From Salmonella enterica subsp. houtenae serovar Houten (GTDB taxonomy: Bacteria; Pseudomonadota; Gammaproteobacteria; Enterobacterales; Enterobacteriaceae): a DNA stretch of 64,000 nt. Below, piece after piece: positions 36,901 through 44,840 of the stretch. The notes under the pieces are model-generated. The model searched no databases. It was not told the origin of the DNA and saw only the letters and a program-made list of their open reading frames with translations. Positions within the stretch are counted from its first letter, which is position 1. Each line of letters begins with the position of its first letter. The DNA is taken from contig LS483478.1 of NCBI GenBank assembly GCA_900478215.1, positions 1,674,001 through 1,738,000 on the forward strand. Reading direction: 5' to 3'. Both the position numbers and the translations under genes were made by a program.

Positions 36901-38341
36901 TGTACCCTTAATAGCTGTTGTAATGGCAGGTGGTACGGGGAGTCGCCTTTGGCCTCTATCCCGGGAACTCTACCCAAAACAATTTTTACAGCTTTCTGGA
37001 GAGCATTCCTTATTACAGACAACCTTGCTTCGGCTGTCGGCACTTGCCTGTAAAGATCCATTAGTTATCACAAATGAGCAGCACCGTTTTATTGTTGCGG
37101 AACAGTTACGGCAAATTGATCAACTACACGATAACATTATCCTTGAGCCGTGTGGGAGAAATACGGCTCCAGCGATTGCGCTTGCTGCATTTTCAGCACT
37201 TAAACGTAATGAGCAGGAGGATCCTTTACTTTTAGTTCTTGCAGCCGATCATGTTATCGCTAAAGAAAATGTTTTCTGCAACGCTATTAAGAAAGCAGTG
37301 CCAATTGCCGAAAATGGTAATATTGTTACATTTGGTATCATACCTGAGTATGCCGAAACTGGTTATGGTTATATAGAGCGTGGTGCACCGTTCTCGGTAA
37401 ATGGAAATTCAACAGAAATAGATTTTTATCATGTAAAAAATTTTGTTGAAAAGCCGGAACGATTGACAGCAGAAAAATATATCTCTACCGGAAACTATTT
37501 CTGGAATAGTGGTATGTTTATGTTTAAGGCTACTGTTTATCTGAATGAGTTAAAAAAATTCAGACCAGATATTTATAACGTCTGTGAACAGGTAGTTTCT
37601 TCCTCATATCGTGACCTTGATTTTATTCGTATTCCTGAAACTTTGTTTAAAGATTGTCCTGCAGAATCTATTGATTTTGCTGTTATGGAAAAAACGGAAC
37701 ATTGCATTGTTTGTCCGATTAATATTGGTTGGAGTGATGTTGGTTCCTGGCAGTCTCTATGGGATATCAGCGAAAAAACCGATGAGGGAGATGTTTGTAA
37801 AGGTGATATCCTGACATATAACACTAAGAATAATTATATATATTCAGAGTCAGCTTTGATTGCTGCTGTGGGCGTTGAGGATATTGTTATTGTACAAACA
37901 AAAGATGCCATACTCGTTTCTAAAAAGTCTGACGTCCAGGATGTAAAAAAAATTGTTGAAATGCTAAAGGCTCAAGATCGTACAGAATATATTGCCCATC
38001 GTGAAGTTTTTCGCCCATGGGGGAAATTTGACTCAATAGACCAAGGCGAACGATACAGAGTTAAGAAGATCATTGTAAAGCCAGGAGAAGGGCTTTCTTT
38101 ACGTATGCATCATCATCGTTCAGAACACTGGATTGTACTTTCTGGTACGGCTAAAGTCACCCTGGATGATAAAACGATGCTAGTGACTGCCAATGAGTCG
38201 ATTTATATTCCATTGGGTGCAACGTACAGTCTGGAGAACCCAGGTGTTATTCCTCTTAATCTTATAGAAGTCAGTTCAGGAGATTATTTGGGAGAAGATG
38301 ATATTGTTCGGCAGAAAGAACGTTACAAAAAAGATAATTGA
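36893..38341 (+). CDS. manC: Mannose-1-phosphate guanylyltransferase, O-antigen copy
   Basis: Makes GDP-mannose for O-antigen fucose. The 482 residues have GGTGSRLWPLSRELYPKQF near the start, FVEKPERL in the middle and the cupin motif MHHHRSEHW near the C-terminus. Unlike its neighbours it is not close to the colanic acid copy. It is AT-rich and the protein differs at very many positions, so it is an old O-antigen-type allele. AAAAGGAC about 9-16 bases upstream serves as ribosome binding site. Confidence 0.96.
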   Translation: MSDVPLIAVVMAGGTGSRLWPLSRELYPKQFLQLSGEHSLLQTTLLRLSALACKDPLVITNEQHRFIVAEQLRQIDQLHDNIILEPCGRNTAPAIALAAFSALKRNEQEDPLLLVLAADHVIAKENVFCNAIKKAVPIAENGNIVTFGIIPEYAETGYGYIERGAPFSVNGNSTEIDFYHVKNFVEKPERLTAEKYISTGNYFWNSGMFMFKATVYLNELKKFRPDIYNVCEQVVSSSYRDLDFIRIPETLFKDCPAESIDFAVMEKTEHCIVCPINIGWSDVGSWQSLWDISEKTDEGDVCKGDILTYNTKNNYIYSESALIAAVGVEDIVIVQTKDAILVSKKSDVQDVKKIVEMLKAQDRTEYIAHREVFRPWGKFDSIDQGERYRVKKIIVKPGEGLSLRMHHHRSEHWIVLSGTAKVTLDDKTMLVTANESIYIPLGATYSLENPGVIPLNLIEVSSGDYLGEDDIVRQKERYKKDN

Positions 38342-38344
38342 ATC

Positions 38345-39721
38345 ATGAATAAATTAACCTGTTTCAAGGCCTATGACATTCGCGGCAGGCTGGGCGAGGA
38401 GCTCAATGAAGATATCGCGTGGCGGATTGGCCGCGCCTGCGGCGAATATTTAAAACCGAAAACCATCGTGCTGGGCGGCGACGTGCGTCTGACCAGCGAG
38501 TCCCTGAAGCGGGCGCTGGCGAAAGGGTTACAGGATGCGGGCGTCGACGTGCTGGATATCGGTATGTCGGGCACCGAAGAGATTTACTTCGCCACCTTCC
38601 ACCTCGGCGTGGACGGCGGTATCGAAGTGACCGCCAGCCATAACCCGATGGACTACAACGGCATGAAGCTGGTGCGCGGGGGCGCGCGCCCGATAAGCGG
38701 CGACACCGGCCTGCGCGACATTCAGCGCCTGGCGGAAGCGAACAACTTCCCGCCGGTCAATGAAGCCGCGCGCGGCAGCTACAGACAAATCACCCTGCGC
38801 GATGCCTACATCGACCATCTGCTGGGGTATATCGACATTAAAAATCTTACGCCGCTGAAGCTGGTGCTTAATTCCGGCAACGGCGCGGCGGGGCCGGTCA
38901 TCGACGCCATCGAAGCGCGGCTGAAGGCGCTGGGCGCGCCGGTGGCGTTCATCAAAATCCACAACACCCCGGACGGCGCCTTCCCGAACGGCATTCCCAA
39001 CCCGTTGCTGCCGGAGTGTCGCGACGACACCCGCAAGGCCGTTATCGAACACGGGGCGGACATGGGCATCGCCTTTGACGGCGACTTCGACCGCTGCTTC
39101 CTGTTTGATGAGAAAGGGCAGTTCATTGAGGGGTACTACATCGTCGGGCTGCTGGCGGAAGCGTTTCTGGAGAAACACCCGGGGGCGAAGATTATCCACG
39201 ACCCGCGCCTGACCTGGAACACCGAGGCGGTGGTGACGGCGGCGGGCGGGACGCCGGTGATGTCGAAAACCGGGCACGCCTTTATCAAGGAGCGGATGCG
39301 TCTTGAGGATGCGGTGTACGGCGGCGAGATGAGCGCGCATCACTATTTCCGCGATTTTGCTTACTGCGACAGCGGGATGATCCCGTGGCTGCTGGTGGCG
39401 GAGCTGGTGTGCCTGAAGGGGCAGTCGCTGGGCGGGCTGGTGGCGGACCGGATGGCGGCGTTCCCGGCGAGCGGGGAAATCAACAGCAGGCTGGCGGAGC
39501 CGGCGGCGGCGATTGCCCGGGTGGAGCGGTATTTTGCGGATGAGGCGCTGGCGGTGGACCGTACAGACGGCATCAGCATGTCGTTTGCCGACTGGCGTTT
39601 CAACCTGCGCTCGTCAAACACCGAACCGGTGGTGCGCCTGAATGTGGAATCACGCGGCGATAGATTTTTACTAAATACAAAAAAAGAGCTTATCTTTGAA
39701 ATGCTTAATAATAAAAATTAA
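38345..39721 (+). CDS. manB: Phosphomannomutase, O-antigen copy (cpsG-like mosaic)
   Basis: 458 residues with Ser98 in TASHNPMDYNG and the DGDFDR metal loop. From codon 3 to residue 439 it is almost the same as cpsG (21339-22709), with scattered changes such as A47V, D134N, E161G, T212A and T238A. The last 19 residues (RFLLNTKKELIFEMLNNKN) are unrelated and AT-rich, so the GC-rich cpsG-like body is inserted in an older AT-rich gene. This is the pattern known for Salmonella O-antigen manB genes converted by cpsG. Confidence 0.95.
   Translation: MNKLTCFKAYDIRGRLGEELNEDIAWRIGRACGEYLKPKTIVLGGDVRLTSESLKRALAKGLQDAGVDVLDIGMSGTEEIYFATFHLGVDGGIEVTASHNPMDYNGMKLVRGGARPISGDTGLRDIQRLAEANNFPPVNEAARGSYRQITLRDAYIDHLLGYIDIKNLTPLKLVLNSGNGAAGPVIDAIEARLKALGAPVAFIKIHNTPDGAFPNGIPNPLLPECRDDTRKAVIEHGADMGIAFDGDFDRCFLFDEKGQFIEGYYIVGLLAEAFLEKHPGAKIIHDPRLTWNTEAVVTAAGGTPVMSKTGHAFIKERMRLEDAVYGGEMSAHHYFRDFAYCDSGMIPWLLVAELVCLKGQSLGGLVADRMAAFPASGEINSRLAEPAAAIARVERYFADEALAVDRTDGISMSFADWRFNLRSSNTEPVVRLNVESRGDRFLLNTKKELIFEMLNNKN
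38351..39661. repeat. Long duplicated tract B (manB body), second copy of 21345-22655
   Basis: Near-identical to cpsG from AAATTAACCTG in codon 3 to CACGCGGCGAT near the 3' end, then unrelated. Same orientation and about 17 kb from the first copy. It is separated from tract A by the divergent manC. Confidence 0.93.
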
Positions 39722-39752
39722 ATTATATTATTACTAAGGTAATAAAATCTAA

Positions 39753-40970
39753 ATGATAAAGTTACTTTTCAATTCGTCTTTATTAAAGACGATAGTCATT
39801 TTATTTAACTTACTGATACCTGCAGTAGTTATTAGATCTTACTCAGCATATGATTTTGGTATTTACTCATATTTATTAGTATATGCTGTTGTTGTTTCTA
39901 TTCTCCAAAATGGAGTTACGGCAAGCTTTCGAAATATAATATCCAATCTTGATAATAAAGAGACTCTTAGCTGTTTATTGTTTACGGTAAAAAGAGTGAC
40001 CTTCCCAATACTTACTGTACTGTTTATATCAGGAGTTTTTGTTTCTCTTTTGCTGGGGTTGGATACTATATATGGCAAGATAGCTATATTTGTTTCTGTT
40101 TCTTTAATAAATATATTTTATCCACTGATTGCATCATATTTTGATGCCAGAGGAAAGACAGTAAAATTTGTTTTATATGAAATTATATTTTCTGTATTAT
40201 CGCTTGCCTTAATTTATATTTTAGGGCTTTTAAAAGTAAACATTCTCTTTGTTTGCATAATTACAGCTAATTACAGAGGGGTATATGCGGTATTTTTACT
40301 AATATATAAATATATCAGCGCCAGCAGCCGTTACCCAGATAAGTATAATAAAAACAAAAAATATGTTATTTTTTGTTTTGAGGATATATTATTTGTAGGT
40401 ATACAATTAATTAATGTAATTAATTCATTGCTTTTCATGAATATGCTTGCTGGCTATTATGGTGTAATTTCATTTGGCATTTTTGCATTGTATTATAGAT
40501 TTATATCTTTCCCTCAACAAATCGTGGGTTTTTCCGCATCTCTGATTTGGATAAGATTTAGGCAGATCTATTTTGATAATAAGAATATGTCGAGAAAGTT
40601 TTTAAGAAACTTACTATTTGTATTTGCTCTTCTATTAATCTCTTGGTTCTTTATCGTTCATTTCTTAATGGAGACAATAATACGAATATATTCCTCTAAA
40701 AATCTTATCTATCCAGGGGAATTGATTCTTCTAAATATAATGATTTGCCTTGTTTTAGTGAAGGATTTTACTAGCATAATATTAAATGCAATTAATATAT
40801 ATAAAGCACAAATAATTTTAAATATTTTTCTACTCTTTATAAATTTATTGTTTTGGAAATTTAACTACTTGCCTCTATTCGATACAGCATACTTAGTTGC
40901 TTTATCAGTGTTGACTCTAATTTGCATAGTTGTAAATTTATTTTTTATAAAAAGTAAGGTGTTTCGGTAA
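39753..40970 (+). CDS. wzx: Wzx, O-antigen repeat-unit flippase
   Basis: A 405-residue, very AT-rich gene for a protein with about 12 hydrophobic segments, starting MIKLLFNSSLLKTIVILFN. It fits the polysaccharide transport (MOP) superfamily, with few charged residues outside the loops and a motif-poor body as usual for Wzx. It flips the completed undecaprenyl-linked O-unit to the periplasm. Its TAA stop overlaps the next ATG by one base. Confidence 0.88.
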   Translation: MIKLLFNSSLLKTIVILFNLLIPAVVIRSYSAYDFGIYSYLLVYAVVVSILQNGVTASFRNIISNLDNKETLSCLLFTVKRVTFPILTVLFISGVFVSLLLGLDTIYGKIAIFVSVSLINIFYPLIASYFDARGKTVKFVLYEIIFSVLSLALIYILGLLKVNILFVCIITANYRGVYAVFLLIYKYISASSRYPDKYNKNKKYVIFCFEDILFVGIQLINVINSLLFMNMLAGYYGVISFGIFALYYRFISFPQQIVGFSASLIWIRFRQIYFDNKNMSRKFLRNLLFVFALLLISWFFIVHFLMETIIRIYSSKNLIYPGELILLNIMICLVLVKDFTSIILNAINIYKAQIILNIFLLFINLLFWKFNYLPLFDTAYLVALSVLTLICIVVNLFFIKSKVFR

Positions 40971-41674
40971 TGACAATAAATATTTTATATATATGCACAG
41001 GTGAATATAGAAATTTTTTTGATAAATTTTATACTTCTTGCGAAGGGTACTTTATTCCTGAATGTAAAAAAAAATACTATGTATTTACAGATTCTCATAG
41101 TGATAAATTTAGTAAATACAATAACGTAACTGTAGTTCCGGTTGAAAATAATTGCTGGCCTCTTAATACCTTGCTACGGTTTTCATATTTTTCTAAGATA
41201 GTTCCTGACTTACAACCAAATACATACACCTTTTTTTTTAATGCAAATGCATTAATAGTTAAAACTATCCCATTTGATACATTTAAAAATGCTAATTTAG
41301 TCGGGGTTGTTCATCCTGGTTATAAAAATAAAATGTCTATCTTTTATCCTTGGGAACGAAAAAAGTCGGCTGCATGCTACTTAAGTTACTTTAAAAATGG
41401 TATATATTTCCAAGGATGCTTCAATGGAGGCAGGACGGAATATTTTTGTGATTTAATTAAGACTTGTAATGATATGACAATTAAAGATCTTAAAAGAAAT
41501 ATTATAGCGAAAGTACATGATGAATCTTATTTAAATTATTATTTTTACTTTAAAGAGCCTTTATGCCTCTCAGAGTTATATTCTTGGCCTGAAAAATATG
41601 GTGAAAATACTGAGGCTAGAATTATCATGCGCGACAAGGAAAGAGAATACTGGTATGCAAATATTAAAAACTAA
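40970..41674 (+). CDS. wbnI: O-antigen glycosyltransferase family 6 (WbnI-like, histo-blood-group type)
   Basis: 234 residues resembling the bacterial GT6 enzymes related to human blood-group A/B transferases. Seen: YICTGEY at the start, YYVFTDS near 36-42, NNCWPLNTLLRFSYF and TFFFNANALIV. In the last motif the usual metal-binding DxD is replaced by Asn91-Ala92-Asn93. Later HPGYKNK, YFQGCFNGG and HDESYLNYYF match the family acceptor and donor loops. E. coli O86 WbnI, which it strongly resembles from memory, adds alpha-1,3-galactose to fucosylated galactose. Galactose versus GalNAc as donor is not settled. Confidence 0.85.
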   Translation: MTINILYICTGEYRNFFDKFYTSCEGYFIPECKKKYYVFTDSHSDKFSKYNNVTVVPVENNCWPLNTLLRFSYFSKIVPDLQPNTYTFFFNANALIVKTIPFDTFKNANLVGVVHPGYKNKMSIFYPWERKKSAACYLSYFKNGIYFQGCFNGGRTEYFCDLIKTCNDMTIKDLKRNIIAKVHDESYLNYYFYFKEPLCLSELYSWPEKYGENTEARIIMRDKEREYWYANIKN

Positions 41675-42998
41675 AGAAAGTAATAAACAATCTACTCTAT
41701 TTATTTGCATGCTTCTTTTTTTTTACTTACTTACTTTTGTTTTATTTCTTTTAGATGAAAGTTTATTTAGTTTTCTTTTTTTTATTGAAGCTTTGATGGT
41801 GTTATTATGTTGCCTGTTTGTTGTGTTTTCAGAAAAGGAAAATGGTTTTTTAAATCCTTTATCTTTTTTTATTATATCAACATTCTTTTTTATAATAGTT
41901 AGACCTATTTTCTATTCACTGAGTATAGATGAAAATGTGAATGAGGTTATCACTGCTGGTTATTCGGTCGATAAGAATTATTTATTTTATTCTTTATTTG
42001 TAGTGAATATTTGTTTAGCTTTGACGATATTTAGCTGTTTATTGCTAAGGCCATTATGCAAATCTCTTGCTGTCAACATATATGACTTATATTTTTATAA
42101 TGAAAATGTATCTCGTCTTTTTATGTTATTAGGAGTAATATTTACTGGTGTTTTTTTAATAAAATCATATTCTAAATTTATCCTATTAGGTGATGTTTCA
42201 GTTTTTGAGGTAGATAAATATGGTTTACATGACGACCTTTACTGGTTCACATTTGCGAAATATTCATATATTGTGTCTTTGCTTTTTGCTAAACGTAAGA
42301 GTTTTATTTTTTACTCCCTCTTAATCTTTCTTGCGTCTATAGGTTATATTATGGTAGGTTTAAGAGGGTATACTATATCTTATGCTTTTCTATTATTATT
42401 CTTTTTAGATCTTAGATATAAATTAAAGTTTAGATATTTGCTGGTTTTTGCTATTCTGGTAGCTATAGTTTCATCTCTTATTCTTAATTATAGGATAGGT
42501 ATCGAAGTAAATCATGGTTTTTGGGAAATGATATTTAATCCTTTATTACAGCAAGGGGCCTCTTTTGAAACCGTATATGGAGTTCTAAAATATCATAGTA
42601 GCGTACTTAATTGTATTTCTTATTATGACTATTTTTTTTCTATTAAGGATATTGGCAGTTGTATTGATAGTGCGCGTGGTATATATTTCGCTGAAGGTGG
42701 AAGTTTTGCAACAAGCTTTTATAGTGAGTTGATATATTTTGGCTGGTTTATTGGAGGCATAGCCTTGCTTCTGTTTTCTTTCTCATTATCCTTTATTCAG
42801 TCCTGTTATGATTGTATTGTAAAAAACAAAAGAATATCAGCAAGTTATACATATAGATTAATTTTATTCCTGACATTACCAAACCTTATATACTTTGCTC
42901 GCTCTTCTCTATTTGATTTTAGTATTAAGTTGGTTTTTGTATTATTTTTTATTATTCTTTTGTGGTTTATGAAAAAAACATTAGTGAATGCCAATTAA
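41655..42998 (+). CDS. wzy: Wzy, O-antigen polymerase
   Basis: 447 residues from the ATG at 41655, which overlaps the end of wbnI by 20 bases; a longer frame reaching further into wbnI is unlikely. It shows about 11 hydrophobic segments with a larger periplasmic loop between about residues 300 and 360 (NPLLQQGASFETVYGVL to IGSCIDSARGIYFAEGG). It is extremely AT-rich. Position, topology and lack of other domains support Wzy, the enzyme that links O-units at the periplasmic face under WzzB control. Confidence 0.85.
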   Translation: MQILKTKESNKQSTLFICMLLFFYLLTFVLFLLDESLFSFLFFIEALMVLLCCLFVVFSEKENGFLNPLSFFIISTFFFIIVRPIFYSLSIDENVNEVITAGYSVDKNYLFYSLFVVNICLALTIFSCLLLRPLCKSLAVNIYDLYFYNENVSRLFMLLGVIFTGVFLIKSYSKFILLGDVSVFEVDKYGLHDDLYWFTFAKYSYIVSLLFAKRKSFIFYSLLIFLASIGYIMVGLRGYTISYAFLLLFFLDLRYKLKFRYLLVFAILVAIVSSLILNYRIGIEVNHGFWEMIFNPLLQQGASFETVYGVLKYHSSVLNCISYYDYFFSIKDIGSCIDSARGIYFAEGGSFATSFYSELIYFGWFIGGIALLLFSFSLSFIQSCYDCIVKNKRISASYTYRLILFLTLPNLIYFARSSLFDFSIKLVFVLFFIILLWFMKKTLVNAN

Positions 42999-43020
42999 TA
43001 ATGAGTTAGGAAGTGCTATA

Positions 43021-43758
43021 ATGATATCGGTGATAATGGCAGTAAATAGACTTGATAAATATGTCCACATATCAATAGAAAGTATTCTTCAACAGACCTA
43101 TCAAGATTTTGAATTAATAATTGTTGCTAACGGAATTGATTGTGCAAGAATCGTAAGAGAGTTAAGTAAGTTTTCAGAATCAGACTATAGGGTGAAGATA
43201 TATAGTTCACCTATCGGACAGTTAGCATTTGCATTGAATTTTGCTATATCAAAGTGTAATTACTCAATTGTGGCAAGAATGGATTCTGACGACATTTCAT
43301 TTCCAGAACGCCTTGAAAAACAGTACAAATATCTGCAATATAATAATCTTGACTTAGTTGGAACAGCAATTTGCTTAATAGATGAAAATAATTCTTTTAT
43401 TAAACAAATCACGTATCCTGGCGGACCTGCAATAAAAAAATTTTTACCATTTAAAAACTGTTTTGCTCATCCATCGGTAATGTTTAGAAAGGATTTTTTT
43501 CTAAAATATAGAGGCTATTGTGGCGGGTTTAATTCTGAAGATTATGATCTGTGGTTCAGAATGTTGAGTGATTCGCCGCGCTGGGACAATATGCTTGAAC
43601 CCCTGCTAAGCTATCGTGTACATGCCAATTCTACGCAGAAGTCAAAACTTGCCTATTATGAGTGTGCTAGCTATTCATTGCGCGAGTTTTTAAAAAACAG
43701 GACAGTTATTAACTTTTTTTCATTGATTTATCATTGTTCTAAGGCTCTAATAAAATAG
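43021..43758 (+). CDS. wbnJ: O-antigen glycosyltransferase family 2 (probable beta-1,3-galactosyltransferase, WbnJ-like)
   Basis: GT2 enzyme of 245 residues from the ATG at 43021, which has TAGGAAG 7 bases upstream; an upstream in-frame ATG at 42988 overlaps wzy and lacks a good site. Seen: SVIMAVNRLDKYV, ILQQTYQDFELIIVANG, the metal motif VARMDSDDISFPERL and the acceptor-side EDYDLWFRML. In the O86-like scheme it would add beta-galactose to GalNAc. That assignment rests on gene position and family only. Confidence 0.78.
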   Translation: MISVIMAVNRLDKYVHISIESILQQTYQDFELIIVANGIDCARIVRELSKFSESDYRVKIYSSPIGQLAFALNFAISKCNYSIVARMDSDDISFPERLEKQYKYLQYNNLDLVGTAICLIDENNSFIKQITYPGGPAIKKFLPFKNCFAHPSVMFRKDFFLKYRGYCGGFNSEDYDLWFRMLSDSPRWDNMLEPLLSYRVHANSTQKSKLAYYECASYSLREFLKNRTVINFFSLIYHCSKALIK

Positions 43759-43778
43759 ATTACTAAAAGGCGGTGACT

Positions 43779-44684
43779 ATGTTTAGTTGTTTATCTGGTG
43801 GGCTAGGGAATCAAATGTTCCAATATTCTGCTGCATATATTCTAAAGAAAAATATATGTAATGCTCAATTGATAATAGATGATAGTTATTTTTATTGTCA
43901 GCCACAAAAAGATACTCCAAGAAATTTTGAAATTAATCAATTTAATATTGTTTTTGATCGGGTTACCACTGATGAGGAAAAAAGAGCAATATCTAAACTA
44001 AGAAAATTTAAAAAAATACCTCTTCCTTTATTTAAATCTAACGTTATAACCGAGTTTTTATTTGACAAAACTTTATTGACAGATGAGGATTTTTATAACG
44101 TCTTAAACAAAAATAAATTTAAAGTTAAAATGAATGCCTGTTTATTTTCATTTTATCAAGATTCTTCCCTCATAAATAAATATCGGAATTTGATATTACC
44201 ACTGTTTACTATTAATGATGAATTGTTGCAGATATGTCAGCAGTTAGATAGTTATGGTTGTATTTGTGAACATACCAATACAACGTCTCTTCATATCCGA
44301 CGTGGTGATTATGTAACAAATCCTCATGCTGCTAAATTTCATGGTACATTATCTATGGATTATTATAGTCAAGCTATGAGTTATATAGAACATAAATTTG
44401 GGAAACAATTATTTGTTATATTTTCTGATGATGTGCAATGGGCTACAGAAAAATTTGGAGGTCGTTCTGATTGTTATATAGTTAATAATGTGAACTGTCA
44501 GTTTAGTGCTGTAGATATGTATTTAATGTCTTTGTGTAAGAATAATATTATTGCAAATAGTACATATAGTTGGTGGGGGGGATGGCTAAATAAGTCAGAA
44601 GAAAAATTAGTTATTGCCCCCCAAAAATGGTTTGCAGAAGATAAAGAATCATTGTTGGCTGTAAATGATTGGATTAGCATTTAG
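43779..44684 (+). CDS. wbnK: O-antigen alpha-1,2-fucosyltransferase (GT11, WbnK-like)
   Basis: 301 residues from the ATG at 43779 (AAAAGGCGG upstream); a GTG two codons earlier is less likely. It has all three GT11 signatures: the start GGLGNQMFQY, the donor motif HIRRGDY at 172-178, and FSDDVQWA followed by NSTYSWWGGWL. It uses GDP-L-fucose from the gmd-fcl pathway to fucosylate galactose, giving the H-antigen unit that WbnI can extend. It is the last gene before gnd and is AT-rich. Confidence 0.9.
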   Translation: MFSCLSGGLGNQMFQYSAAYILKKNICNAQLIIDDSYFYCQPQKDTPRNFEINQFNIVFDRVTTDEEKRAISKLRKFKKIPLPLFKSNVITEFLFDKTLLTDEDFYNVLNKNKFKVKMNACLFSFYQDSSLINKYRNLILPLFTINDELLQICQQLDSYGCICEHTNTTSLHIRRGDYVTNPHAAKFHGTLSMDYYSQAMSYIEHKFGKQLFVIFSDDVQWATEKFGGRSDCYIVNNVNCQFSAVDMYLMSLCKNNIIANSTYSWWGGWLNKSEEKLVIAPQKWFAEDKESLLAVNDWISI

Positions 44685-44840
44685 AAACTTATGATGGTAT
44701 ACATCACTCTAATTCTATCTAAGGCAATATATTGCTAACTTTCTATAGTCTATTCGTTAGATTAAGTTTCAGTTAACATCTAAGTCACATTTCAAGTCGC
44801 GCCTTCGTCGCGCGGTGACCACACCTGACAGGAGTATGTA
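44685..44840. promoter_or_regulatory. gnd promoter and leader region
   Basis: 156 bases between the last O-antigen gene and gnd. It holds a TATAGT at 44744-44749 that may be a -10 box, then a short GC-rich leader and GACAGGAGTATG just before gnd. No terminator with a T-run is seen for the O-antigen operon. Confidence 0.45.

Noticed and set aside
16019..39721. Transposon-borne duplication of the fucose genes
   Set aside because: No insertion sequence, transposase or terminal repeats flank either copy; the edges fall inside genes, which fits homologous recombination.
40970..41674. GT6 gene read as an unrelated hypothetical protein
   Set aside because: It lacks a DxD motif, which could mislead, but the overall pattern and cluster position fit the WbnI-type GT6 family.
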